Of a stretch of 7,662 nt of DNA, positions 1 to 6,149 are shown piece by piece. The translations under genes and the position numbers were made by a program. Origin of the DNA: Sulfuricella sp. (GTDB lineage: Bacteria; Pseudomonadota; Gammaproteobacteria; Burkholderiales; Sulfuricellaceae); NCBI GenBank assembly GCA_030696235.1, contig JAUYSN010000138.1, positions 1 through 7,662 of the forward strand, written 5' to 3'. Within the stretch, counting starts at the first letter, position 1. The number at the start of each line of letters is the position of its first letter. The notes under the pieces are model-generated. The model saw only the letters and a program-made list of their open reading frames with translations. It did no database searches and had not been told where the DNA came from.

Positions 1-541
1 GCACCAGCGGTGCGATTTCCTCCTCGGTGTCGGGGTTGAGCACGACGAAGGGATATTCGACGCGCCAGTCGGTGGCGTCGGTGACGTGCGACACCCGGCT
101 CAAACCGTCGAACTGGATATTGTCGCGGCGGGTGTGGGGCAGCAGCTTCTTGAGCACCTTGCGGCGCAGACGCGCGGTATGCTCGAAATCCGCTTCGAAG
201 GTGTCCACGGCGCGGGCTGAACGTTCGAGCAGCTGCCTGACCGCTTCGTTGTCCTGGCGGCGCGCTTCGATTGCCCGCAGGCGATGGCGCAGCGCCTCGA
301 CCAGCGCCTTGCGGCGCTTGATGTTGGCGAGCAGGTCGTCCTGCAGGTAGGGATTGCGCGAAACCACCCAGATGTCGCCGAGCACCTCGAACAGCATGCG
401 CGCCGAGCGGCCGGTCTTGCGTTCGGCACGCAGCGTGTTGAGGATTTCCCAGGCTTCCTCGCCGAGCAGGCGAATGATGATTTCGCGGTCGGAAAAGGAG
501 GTGTAGTTGTAGGGAATTTCTCTGAGGCGTGCGGTCGTCAT
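1..541 (-). CDS. DUF3683-type FAD-binding oxidoreductase, N-terminal part (cut by left edge)
   Basis: This is the N-terminal 180 codons of a protein read from an ATG at 539-541 and running off the window, so its stop is not visible. It opens with [15 protein letters not shown] at residues 7-21, followed by [12 protein letters not shown] (KTGRSARML) and [16 protein letters not shown] blocks. About residue 145 onward reads [20 protein letters not shown] and then a [17 protein letters not shown] segment. I recognise these as the start of the large betaproteobacterial oxidoreductase with an N-terminal DUF3683 domain. In that family a GlcD/Dld-like FAD-binding domain and iron-sulfur motifs follow. 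The last visible residues look like the beginning of the FAD-binding domain. The substrate of the family is, to my knowledge, not settled. The middle part, around residues 80-130, is rich in Arg, Glu and Leu and probably helical. There is no strong Shine-Dalgarno before the ATG, but a plausible promoter lies 29 bases upstream. Family assignment is from memory of the conserved N-terminus, not from a search. Confidence 0.85.
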   Translation of the reverse strand, partial: MTTARLREIPYNYTSFSDREIIIRLLGEEAWEILNTLRAERKTGRSARMLFEVLGDIWVVSRNPYLQDDLLANIKRRKALVEALRHRLRAIEARRQDNEAVRQLLERSARAVDTFEADFEHTARLRRKVLKKLLPHTRRDNIQFDGLSRVSHVTDATDWRVEYPFVVLNPDTEEEIAPLV

Positions 542-569
542 TTTCAATCAAGGCTGCAGTAAAGGGTAA

Positions 570-598
570 ATTCTAGCGCAATTCGGTGCTTACGTCAG
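570..598 (-). promoter_or_regulatory. Putative sigma-70 promoter of the DUF3683 oxidoreductase gene
   Basis: On the minus strand there is CTGACG (598-593) as the -35 box, a 17-base spacer, and TAGAAT (575-570) as the -10 box. These match the consensus at 4/6 and 5/6 positions with ideal spacing. Transcription would start near 563, giving a leader of about 22 bases before the ATG at 541. No terminator is visible between the upstream yqaA-like gene and this point, so read-through from that gene is also possible. Assigned by eye only. Confidence 0.45.
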
Positions 599-623
599 AC
601 CGGTGCGTTGCCGCCGGGTTCAT

Positions 624-1022
624 CTATATCGCTGTCCAGGCGATGGCAAGGTAGCGCGCCAGTTTGCCGGCAGCCATGAACAGCACGACGTAAATGGCGT
701 TGAGCCGCAGCCAGCCCGCCGCAACGCACAGCGCATCGCCGATCAGCGGCGCCCAGGCCAGCAGCAGCGCCGGGCTGCCATAGCGGTGCACGAAAGCCAG
801 CCATTTCGCCGGCTTGCGCTCAGGCAGAATGCGCCCGAGCAGGTAGGAACTCATTCCGCCCAGGGTGTTGCCCAGCGTCGCCAGGGCCAGCGCCGGCCAC
901 AACAAGCCGGGATTGAGCTTGAGCACGCCGAACAGCACCGCCTCGGAGCCGCCCGGCAGCAGGGTGGCGGCGAGGAAACTGCTGACAAACAGACCGCCGA
1001 GGCTGAGTTCGTCGCTAATCAA
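624..1022 (-). CDS. yqaA: YqaA/DedA-like (SNARE-associated type) inner membrane protein
   Basis: The 132-residue product is mostly hydrophobic, with about four membrane segments. It resembles E. coli YqaA (142 residues) closely: an N-terminal LGGLFVSSFLAATLLPGGSE block at residues 8-27, then GNTLGGMSSYLLGR near 51-64, then LLLAWAPLIGDALCVAAGWLR near 86-106, and a GKLARYLAIAW end. The conserved LLPG, GN-GG and P-GD motifs are all visible. YqaA belongs to the wider DedA/VTT membrane family. Related members have been linked to lipid scrambling, but YqaA itself has no firm role. The start is TTG at 1020-1022. The in-frame codon two upstream is TGA, and the nearby ATG at 1027-1029 is in another frame and stops at once, so TTG is the only reasonable initiation codon near the conserved N-terminus. 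An AGGGA motif lies about 9 bases upstream. The gene runs in the same direction as the DUF3683 gene, 82 bases upstream of it. Confidence 0.87.
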   Translation of the reverse strand: MISDELSLGGLFVSSFLAATLLPGGSEAVLFGVLKLNPGLLWPALALATLGNTLGGMSSYLLGRILPERKPAKWLAFVHRYGSPALLLAWAPLIGDALCVAAGWLRLNAIYVVLFMAAGKLARYLAIAWTAI

Positions 1023-1274
1023 GGTTCATTCCCTGCGGGGGTGACAAGGCGGGTAAAAATCCAGACAATAGGGGCGATCATGACTTGGGTGATGCCATTT
1101 CAAAATGGAAAGTGATTAACCGCAAAGGACGCAAAGTTACGCGAAGGAGTGCGAAGGAGTGCGAAGAATATTTTAGCGGGTTGATTTCCTTTGCGAACCC
1201 TTGCGTCCTTTGCGGTAAAGGATTTTTTCAATGTTGCCGTTCTGTATGTGAATTAGGAATAAATTGGATGAACC
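1023..1274. other. Intergenic region between yqaA-like and tlpA-like genes
   Basis: These 252 bases separate two divergently transcribed genes and should hold both promoters, but I could not pick out convincing -35/-10 pairs. Contents: a small perfect inverted repeat CCATTT-CA-AAATGG at 1095-1108, then the large imperfect palindrome at 1119-1216 annotated separately, then an AT-rich stretch before the ATG at 1275. A 20-codon minus-strand frame at 1019-1081 ends in a TGA that overlaps the yqaA TTG start, but it has no Shine-Dalgarno and I do not call it. Confidence 0.6.
1119..1216. repeat. Imperfect palindromic repeat with CGCAAAGGACGCAAAG arms
   Basis: The left arm (1119-1148) and right arm (1187-1216) are reverse complements in one continuous register. 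There are three mismatched pairs (1135/1200, 1137/1198, 1139/1196) and one G-T pair (1143/1192). The outer 18 bases of each arm, ACCGCAAAGGACGCAAAG and CCTTGCGTCCTTTGCGGT, differ at one position. The left side also carries a tandem 10-base repeat GCGAAGGAGT at 1141-1150 and 1151-1160, with a partial third copy. The loop is about 38 bases. The palindrome lies between genes and is not followed by a T-run, so it is not a simple terminator. Arms of the CGCAAAGGACGCAAAG kind are, as I recall, scattered through intergenic regions of betaproteobacterial genomes. That points to a REP/MITE-like dispersed element, but copy number cannot be tested here. Confidence 0.7.
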
Positions 1275-1784
1275 ATGAATAAGACAGCCTCCCCCGGACG
1301 CACCAAGCTGCTGGTCGCAGTGGTTGTGGTTCTGGCGCTGGCCGGCGCGCTCGCCATGCTGCTTACACAAAAACCTGCGGCACCGCAGGCCTCTTTTTCC
1401 ACCCTGGGCGGAGAAAAGCTTGCGCTCGACAGCCTGCGCGGCAAAGTGGTGCTGGTGAACTTCTGGGCGACCAGTTGCCCGGGATGCATCAAGGAAATGC
1501 CCGACCTGGTGAAGACTTGGCAAAAATACCACAGCCGCGGCCTGGAAACCATCGCCGTGGCGATGAGCTATGATCCGCCCGAATACGTCAGACAGTTCGT
1601 CGAGAAGAACGGTCTGCCGTTTACCGTCGCGCTCGACACCGGTGGTGCGGTCGCCCAGGCGTTCGGCAATGTTCGCGTCACTCCGACCACTTTCGTGATC
1701 GACAAGCAGGGACAGATCATCCAGCAGTATGTCGGCGAGCCGGATTTCGCCCAACTCCATGTCTTGATCGAAAGCGCGCTGTAA
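1275..1784 (+). CDS. TlpA/ResA-like membrane-anchored thiol-disulfide oxidoreductase
   Basis: The 169-residue product has a short basic N-terminus and one hydrophobic segment at about residues 11-31, without a lipobox cysteine. This should anchor it in the inner membrane with the rest in the periplasm. A thioredoxin fold of the AhpC/TSA-Redoxin (TlpA/ResA) type follows. The active site is WATSCPGCIKEMP with Cys68 and Cys71 (CPGC), and the cis-proline loop is RVTPTTF with Pro137. FVIDKQGQI near 140-148 is the usual beta strand after it. Such proteins reduce or exchange disulfides in periplasmic partners, for example during cytochrome c maturation. Nothing nearby (no ccm genes) identifies the partner. 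The ATG at 1275 was chosen because the ATG at 1268 stops after four codons. A weak GGATG-type ribosome site precedes it. The gene ends 7 bases before the convergent methyltransferase stop, with no visible terminator between them. Confidence 0.9.
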   Translation: MNKTASPGRTKLLVAVVVVLALAGALAMLLTQKPAAPQASFSTLGGEKLALDSLRGKVVLVNFWATSCPGCIKEMPDLVKTWQKYHSRGLETIAVAMSYDPPEYVRQFVEKNGLPFTVALDTGGAVAQAFGNVRVTPTTFVIDKQGQIIQQYVGEPDFAQLHVLIESAL

Positions 1785-1791
1785 TTCGCGA

Positions 1792-2913
1792 TCAGCGGGC
1801 CGCGAGGCGCCAGAGCGATGTCAGCTCCGCCGCGCGCGCGGCATGGAGCGGGTCTGCGGCATCGGAAGCGCGGGGGTGGTGCGGCCGGGTATCGATCCGA
1901 CCCACGACTTTCAGGCCTGCCTCGTCGAAGAGAGCAAGCAGCTCGGCCCGCGTGCGCAAGCCCAGATGCTCGGCCAAGTCCGAGAGTACCAGCCAGCCCT
2001 CCCCTCCCGGCTCCAGATGCGCGGCCAGCCCCTCGATAAATCCGCGCAGCATGCGGCTGCCGGGATCATATACCGCGTGTTCGATGGGGGCGTTTGCCCG
2101 CGCCGGAACCCACGGCGGGTTGCACACCACGAGCGGAGCCCGACCTTCGGGGAAGAGGTCCGCCTGCACGACCTCTACCTGCCCGGTCAAACCAAGCCGC
2201 GCCAGATTCTCGCGGGCGCACGCCAGCGCACGCGGGTCCTGGTCGGTGGCCACGACGCGAGCGACGCCCCGGCGGGCAAGCACCGCAGCCAGCACGCCGG
2301 TCCCGGTGCCGATGTCGAAGGCCAGCTCCCGCGAGGGCAGCGGCGCCTCGGCCACCAGCCCCACATACTCGCCGCGGACCGGGGAGAACACGCCATAGTG
2401 TGGGTGGATGCGGTCTCCGAGCGCCGGGATTTCAACGCCCTTTTTGCGCCACTCGTGGGCGCCGATCAGGCCCAGCAGCTCGCGCAGCGAGATCACGGAG
2501 GGGGCCTCTCCGGGGCCGTAAGCCTCCGTGCAGGCCTGCCGCACGTCGGGCGCGCGTCGCAGGGGAATGCCATAGTCGTCATCCAGCGGCAGCAGCAGCA
2601 TCCCCAGCGTTCGCGCGCGCTGGGCCTGGGTCATGCGATGCAGATGGAATGCCTCGGCAGGCGTCGCGGATGGCTTGAGGGGCTTGCGGTCGGCGCGCCG
2701 CGCCAGCGCCTGCAGGAGCTGGCGCGCATTCTGGAAGTCGCCGCGCCACAGCAGCGCGGTGCCATCACGGGCCAAGCGATAGGCGGCGTCGGCCGTCATG
2801 CGGTCATCGGCGACGACCACGCGCGCGGGCGGCGGTGCCCCACTCTCCGAGCGCCACAGGGCGGAGCGGGTCGCGCCGGCTTCGGTCCAGGTCACGACCG
2901 GGTGGTCGCTCAC
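1792..2913 (-). CDS. Class I SAM-dependent methyltransferase, HemK/RsmC-like NPPW type
   Basis: From the GTG at 2911-2913 the product is 373 residues. The C-terminal half is a Rossmann-fold methyltransferase. Motif I, FDIGTGTG, is at about 199-206. The acidic motif II, ATDQDP, is near 222-227. Motif IV, NPPW, is at about 265-268, and GEGWLVLSDLAEHLGL lies near 304-319. NPP[YFW] is typical of enzymes that methylate a planar amide or exocyclic amino nitrogen (PrmC/HemK, PrmB, RsmC, RlmG). Release factor, ribosomal protein or rRNA base are therefore possible substrates, but none can be chosen. The N-terminal 190 residues contain WRGDFQNARQLLQAL and a conserved-looking LRELLGLIGAHEWRKKGVEI segment, probably a substrate-recognition domain. 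The start is supported by GGAAGGGG at 2926-2919, five bases before the GTG, and by a GTGA overlap with an upstream small frame. A TTG at 3003 would add 30 residues but has no ribosome site. Three 60-base lines I counted inside the gene are 73-80% GC, against 62% for one line of the thioredoxin gene. Confidence 0.88.
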   Translation of the reverse strand: MSDHPVVTWTEAGATRSALWRSESGAPPPARVVVADDRMTADAAYRLARDGTALLWRGDFQNARQLLQALARRADRKPLKPSATPAEAFHLHRMTQAQRARTLGMLLLPLDDDYGIPLRRAPDVRQACTEAYGPGEAPSVISLRELLGLIGAHEWRKKGVEIPALGDRIHPHYGVFSPVRGEYVGLVAEAPLPSRELAFDIGTGTGVLAAVLARRGVARVVATDQDPRALACARENLARLGLTGQVEVVQADLFPEGRAPLVVCNPPWVPARANAPIEHAVYDPGSRMLRGFIEGLAAHLEPGGEGWLVLSDLAEHLGLRTRAELLALFDEAGLKVVGRIDTRPHHPRASDAADPLHAARAAELTSLWRLAAR

Positions 2914-3056
2914 GGCAACCCCTTCCGTTTCCAGGAGCGGGCCTGGAACTGCGACATGGGTACCTCGATGGGCAGGAAATTCAAGTGCATGGCCCTTTCC
3001 CAATACGGCGGGGTGAATGAGGCGAAACCAGGCAAGTCATATTCCAAAATCATCAT
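2910..3056 (-). CDS. Possible small ORF (48 aa) overlapping the methyltransferase start
   Basis: A minus-strand frame starts at tandem ATGs (3056-3054 and 3053-3051) directly after an in-frame TAA, and ends with TGA at 2912-2910. That TGA shares the GTGA tetramer with the proposed GTG start of the methyltransferase. Such a four-base overlap is typical of translationally coupled genes. The product has a protein-like composition: an acidic-aromatic start (ILEYDLPGFASFTPPYWERA), then FLPIEVPMSQFQ, and a basic end, ARSWKRKGLP. I do not recognise a family. No Shine-Dalgarno precedes the ATGs. Upstream, in the neighbouring frame, the minus strand reads LTPHQRSIANLYLNDDFGI before a stop that lies inside this ORF. 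A +1 shift would join the two, so this could be the 3' end of a longer, frameshifted gene. It could also be chance. Confidence 0.35.
   Translation of the reverse strand: MMILEYDLPGFASFTPPYWERAMHLNFLPIEVPMSQFQARSWKRKGLP
2919..2926 (-). promoter_or_regulatory. Ribosome binding site that fixes the methyltransferase GTG start
   Basis: The minus strand reads GGAAGGGG, then five bases (TTGCC), then GTG at 2913-2911. This is the only good Shine-Dalgarno near the candidate starts of the methyltransferase. It lies inside the end of the small upstream frame, as expected for coupled translation. Confidence 0.55.
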
Positions 3057-3254
3057 TTAGATACAGGTTGGCGATCGATCTCTGGTGCGGCGTCAGGGTG
3101 TGCAAGGGGTTGAGTGACCCGTTGCATCGGGGTGGCGGATAAACCTTTGGGGGCTGAAGCGCCACAATAGCGGCCGCTATGGGGGGATTGTAAGGCAGGG
3201 GAAGTGGAAATCCAACTTCTTGACCATCTTCGACAGCGGATTCCGGGCGTACAT
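3057..3254. other. Intergenic stretch without a confident gene
   Basis: This lies between the small frame upstream of the methyltransferase and the amt terminator. It should contain the promoter of the methyltransferase unit, but I see no convincing boxes. It holds a hairpin at 3102-3125 (GCAA/TTGC outer stem, GGGT/ACCC inner stem) without a T-run, and a 14-base perfect palindrome ATAGCGGCCGCTAT at 3167-3180. A further weak hairpin is at 3201-3219. Open frames here are continuations of frames antisense to amt and have no start or ribosome site of their own. Confidence 0.5.
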
Positions 3255-3280
3255 AAAAAAGGGGTGCCCGCAGGCACCCC
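3255..3280 (-). terminator. Intrinsic terminator of the porin-glnK-amt operon
   Basis: On the minus strand a perfect 8-bp GC-rich stem, GGGGTGCC and GGCACCCC, encloses a four-base loop and is followed at once by six T residues (3260-3255). It begins 26 bases after the amt stop codon. The T-run exists only in this direction, so it serves the minus-strand operon. Confidence 0.93.
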
Positions 3281-3305
3281 AGAATCCTACCAAGGAAAGC
3301 TATCG

Positions 3306-4712
3306 TTATTCGACGTGCTCGCCGTGCAGGGCAACGTCCAGGCCTTCGCGCTCTTCCTCTTCGGAGACGCGCAGGCCGATGGCGACGTCGATCACCTTGA
3401 GGATGATGAAGGTCATCACCAGGCCGTAGGCCACCGTGGCGCCGACGCCCATCAACTGGGTGACGACCTGGCCGCCGTTGCCTTCCAGCAGGCCGGCAGT
3501 GCCGCCGATTTCCTTGACGGCGAAAACGCCGGTAAGGATTGCGCCGACGATGCCGCCTACGCCGTGCACGCCGAAGGCATCGAGCGAGTCGTCGTAGCCG
3601 AGCATTTTCTTGAGGCTGGTTGCGCCCCAGAAGCAGGTCACACCAGCGACCAGGCCGATGATCAGCGCACCCATCGGACCGACGAAGCCGGATGCGGGGG
3701 TGATGGCGACCAGGCCGGCGACTGCGCCGGAAGCGATGCCCAGCACGCTGGGCTTGCCCTTGCCAACCCACTCCGCGAACATCCAGGACAGCGCGGCAGC
3801 GGCTGCGCCGATCTGGGTCACCGCCATGGCCATGCCGGCACGGCCGTCGGCAGCCACCGCGGAGCCGGCATTGAAGCCGAACCAGCCTACCCACAGCATG
3901 GCGGCGCCGACGATGGTCAGCACCAGGTTGTGCGGCGCCATCGGTTCACGGCCATAGCCCAGGCGCTTGCCGAGGACGATCGCTGCCACCAGGCCGGCGA
4001 TACCGGCGTTGATGTGCACCACGGTGCCGCCGGCGTAGTCGAGCATGCCTGCGGTGAACAGCCAGCCGCCCGGTTCCCATACCCAGTGCGCAATCGGTGC
4101 GTACACCGCGAGCGACCAGATGGCCATGAACCACAGCATCGCCGAGAACTTCATGCGGTCGGCAAAGGCACCGGCGATCAGCGCCGGGGTGATGATGGCG
4201 AAAGTCATCTGGAACATCATGAATACCGACTCGGGGATGTTCTGGCCATCAGTGCCGGCCATCTCGTTCACTCCCATGCCGCCCAGGAACAGCCTGTCCA
4301 GTCCACCAACCCAGGGCCCGCCCGGACGGAGCGCCAGGCTGTAGCCCGCGATCATCCAGATTACCGTGATCAGCGCGGTGATCGAGAAGCTTTGCATCAG
4401 CGTGGCGAGCACGTTCTTCTTGCGCACCATGCCGCCGTAGAACAGCGCCAGACCGGGGATGGTCATGAACAGCACCAGCGCGGTGGAGGTCAGCATCCAG
4501 GCGGTGTTGCCGCTGTCCAGTTTTTTCGCTACCGGAGCCGGTGCCGCGGCAGGCTCTTCCGCCGGAACGACAGCCGTTGCAGGAGCTACTGCTTCGGGTG
4601 CGGTTGCCGCCGGCTTGGCGTCAGCCGGTGCAGCTGCTTCCTCGGCCAGGGTCAGGCCGGAGAATCCCAGCATTCCCAGCAAGGCGAGCATACTCAACAA
4701 TCTTTTCATCAT
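3306..4712 (-). CDS. amt: Ammonium transporter Amt
   Basis: The 468-residue protein is an Amt/MEP/Rh ammonium channel of the inner membrane, normally a trimer that passes ammonium from the periplasm. It starts with a signal peptide (about residues 1-23, MMKRLLSMLA to TLAEE). An unusual Ala/Pro-rich stretch of about 40 residues follows before the first transmembrane helix at about 70-93. Pore features are visible. Phe171 in MMFQMTFAIITPALIAGA corresponds to a gate phenylalanine. Asp225 is in DYAGGTVVHINAG, with His233 as the first pore histidine. GWFGFNAGSA lies at 276-285, and His383 in FGVHGVGG is the second pore histidine. The C-terminal tail LRVSEEEEREGLD, the part that signals to and contacts PII, is intact. 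The start is the first of two tandem ATGs (4712). An AGGGAG site ends 4 bases upstream of it, and a longer upstream extension would lie inside glnK. The gene follows glnK after a 13-base gap, so PII and its channel target are co-expressed. Confidence 0.97.
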   Translation of the reverse strand: MMKRLLSMLALLGMLGFSGLTLAEEAAAPADAKPAATAPEAVAPATAVVPAEEPAAAPAPVAKKLDSGNTAWMLTSTALVLFMTIPGLALFYGGMVRKKNVLATLMQSFSITALITVIWMIAGYSLALRPGGPWVGGLDRLFLGGMGVNEMAGTDGQNIPESVFMMFQMTFAIITPALIAGAFADRMKFSAMLWFMAIWSLAVYAPIAHWVWEPGGWLFTAGMLDYAGGTVVHINAGIAGLVAAIVLGKRLGYGREPMAPHNLVLTIVGAAMLWVGWFGFNAGSAVAADGRAGMAMAVTQIGAAAAALSWMFAEWVGKGKPSVLGIASGAVAGLVAITPASGFVGPMGALIIGLVAGVTCFWGATSLKKMLGYDDSLDAFGVHGVGGIVGAILTGVFAVKEIGGTAGLLEGNGGQVVTQLMGVGATVAYGLVMTFIILKVIDVAIGLRVSEEEEREGLDVALHGEHVE

Positions 4713-4716
4713 GTTT

Positions 4717-4722
4717 CTCCCT
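4717..4722 (-). promoter_or_regulatory. Ribosome binding site that fixes the amt start
   Basis: AGGGAG on the minus strand lies four bases before ATGATG, between the glnK stop and amt. It argues for initiation at 4712 (or 4709) rather than at codons inside glnK that remain open in the same frame. Confidence 0.7.
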
Positions 4723-4725
4723 TGT

Positions 4726-5914
<1,189 letters not shown>

Positions 5915-5960
5915 GATATTTTCCTTTCAAGTGAAATGAGATAAGCCTCGCCATACTCTT

Positions 5961-5977
5961 AGCATTTGCCGTGCCAG
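5961..5977 (-). promoter_or_regulatory. Sigma-54 (RpoN) promoter of the porin-glnK-amt operon
   Basis: The minus strand reads CTGGCACGGCAAATGCT. Against the sigma-54 consensus YTGGCACGNNNNTTGCW every defined position matches except one T of the -12 box. The invariant GG (-24) and GC (-12) are at the correct spacing. Transcription would start near 5950, giving a leader of about 36 bases before the porin ATG. NtrC-like boxes lie 129 and about 157 bases upstream of that point, as expected for an enhancer-driven promoter. No sigma-70 promoter of similar quality was seen for this operon. Confidence 0.82.
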
Positions 5978-6026
5978 AATTATTATTATTTGTATATTCA
6001 ATAATATAGCGTTTTTTTGTGGGTTA

Positions 6027-6052
6027 TCAAAGCGTGCTTGGCACCGCTTTGA
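6027..6052. repeat. Inverted repeat TCAAAGCG-N10-CGCTTTGA
   Basis: A perfect 8-base inverted repeat (6027-6034 and 6045-6052) flanks TGCTTGGCAC. No T-run follows on either strand, so it is unlikely to be a terminator. It lies centred about 90 bases upstream of the predicted sigma-54 start, between the promoter and the NtrC-like boxes. It could be an operator or a DNA-bending site. The inner GTGC and GCAC are arranged outward, not in the orientation of an NtrC box. Confidence 0.5.
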
Positions 6053-6070
6053 GTCAGCCCGGCGGTTAAG

Positions 6071-6087
6071 TGCACCAAAAAAGTGCG
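6071..6087. promoter_or_regulatory. Putative NtrC binding box
   Basis: TGCACC-AAAAA-AGTGCG fits the NtrC pattern GCAC-Y-N5-R-GTGC exactly in its core and is close to the classical site TGCACCAAAATGGTGCA. Its centre is about 129 bases upstream of the predicted sigma-54 start site, a normal enhancer distance. It implies activation of the operon under nitrogen limitation. Confidence 0.65.
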
Positions 6088-6098
6088 CGTGTTCGGGC

Positions 6099-6115
6099 GG
6101 TCTCATTTTGGTACA
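6099..6115. promoter_or_regulatory. Second, weaker NtrC-like box
   Basis: Read on the minus strand, TGTACCAAAATGAGACC matches the classical NtrC site at 12 of 17 positions, with a good left half and a poor right half. It is centred 28 bases from the first box. NtrC enhancers commonly consist of paired sites about three helical turns apart, so a weak partner site is plausible. Confidence 0.35.
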
Positions 6116-6117
6116 CT
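6109..6117 (+). promoter_or_regulatory. Possible extended -10 promoter of ubiK
   Basis: TGGTACACT on the plus strand reads as an extended -10 element (TG-N-TACACT). It would start transcription near 6124, about 26 bases before the ubiK ATG and just upstream of its ribosome site. No good -35 box is present. The TATAAG at 6135-6140 is too close to the start codon to be a better candidate. The element overlaps the second NtrC-like box. Confidence 0.3.
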
Positions 6118-6149
6118 GGAAAAATTCAATCTTGTATAAGGGGTGATTC

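Noticed and set aside
1019..1081. 20-codon minus-strand frame whose TGA overlaps the yqaA TTG start
   Set aside because: It is very short, has no Shine-Dalgarno, and a TTGA overlap of this kind is easily accidental.
1843..3060. Plus-strand open frame of 405 codons opposite the methyltransferase
   Set aside because: It overlaps a clearly recognisable methyltransferase on the other strand; composition is Arg/Gly/Gln-rich with no motif and no ribosome site.
3102..3125. Hairpin that could be a terminator
   Set aside because: The stem is interrupted and no T-run follows on either strand.
3037..3894. Minus-strand open frame overlapping the amt 3' end and running through the terminator
   Set aside because: It is the alternate frame of amt, mostly Arg/Gly-rich, and crosses the intrinsic terminator. 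Only its last residues are mentioned, in the frameshift finding.
5978..6030. AT-rich segment as an IHF site
   Set aside because: No sequence on either strand matched WATCAANNNNTTR well enough to place a site, though the location would suit IHF.
6039..6055. Plus-strand TTGGCACC resembling a sigma-54 -24 box facing ubiK
   Set aside because: The required GC at -12 is missing (TGAG instead of TTGC), so it is unlikely to be a promoter.
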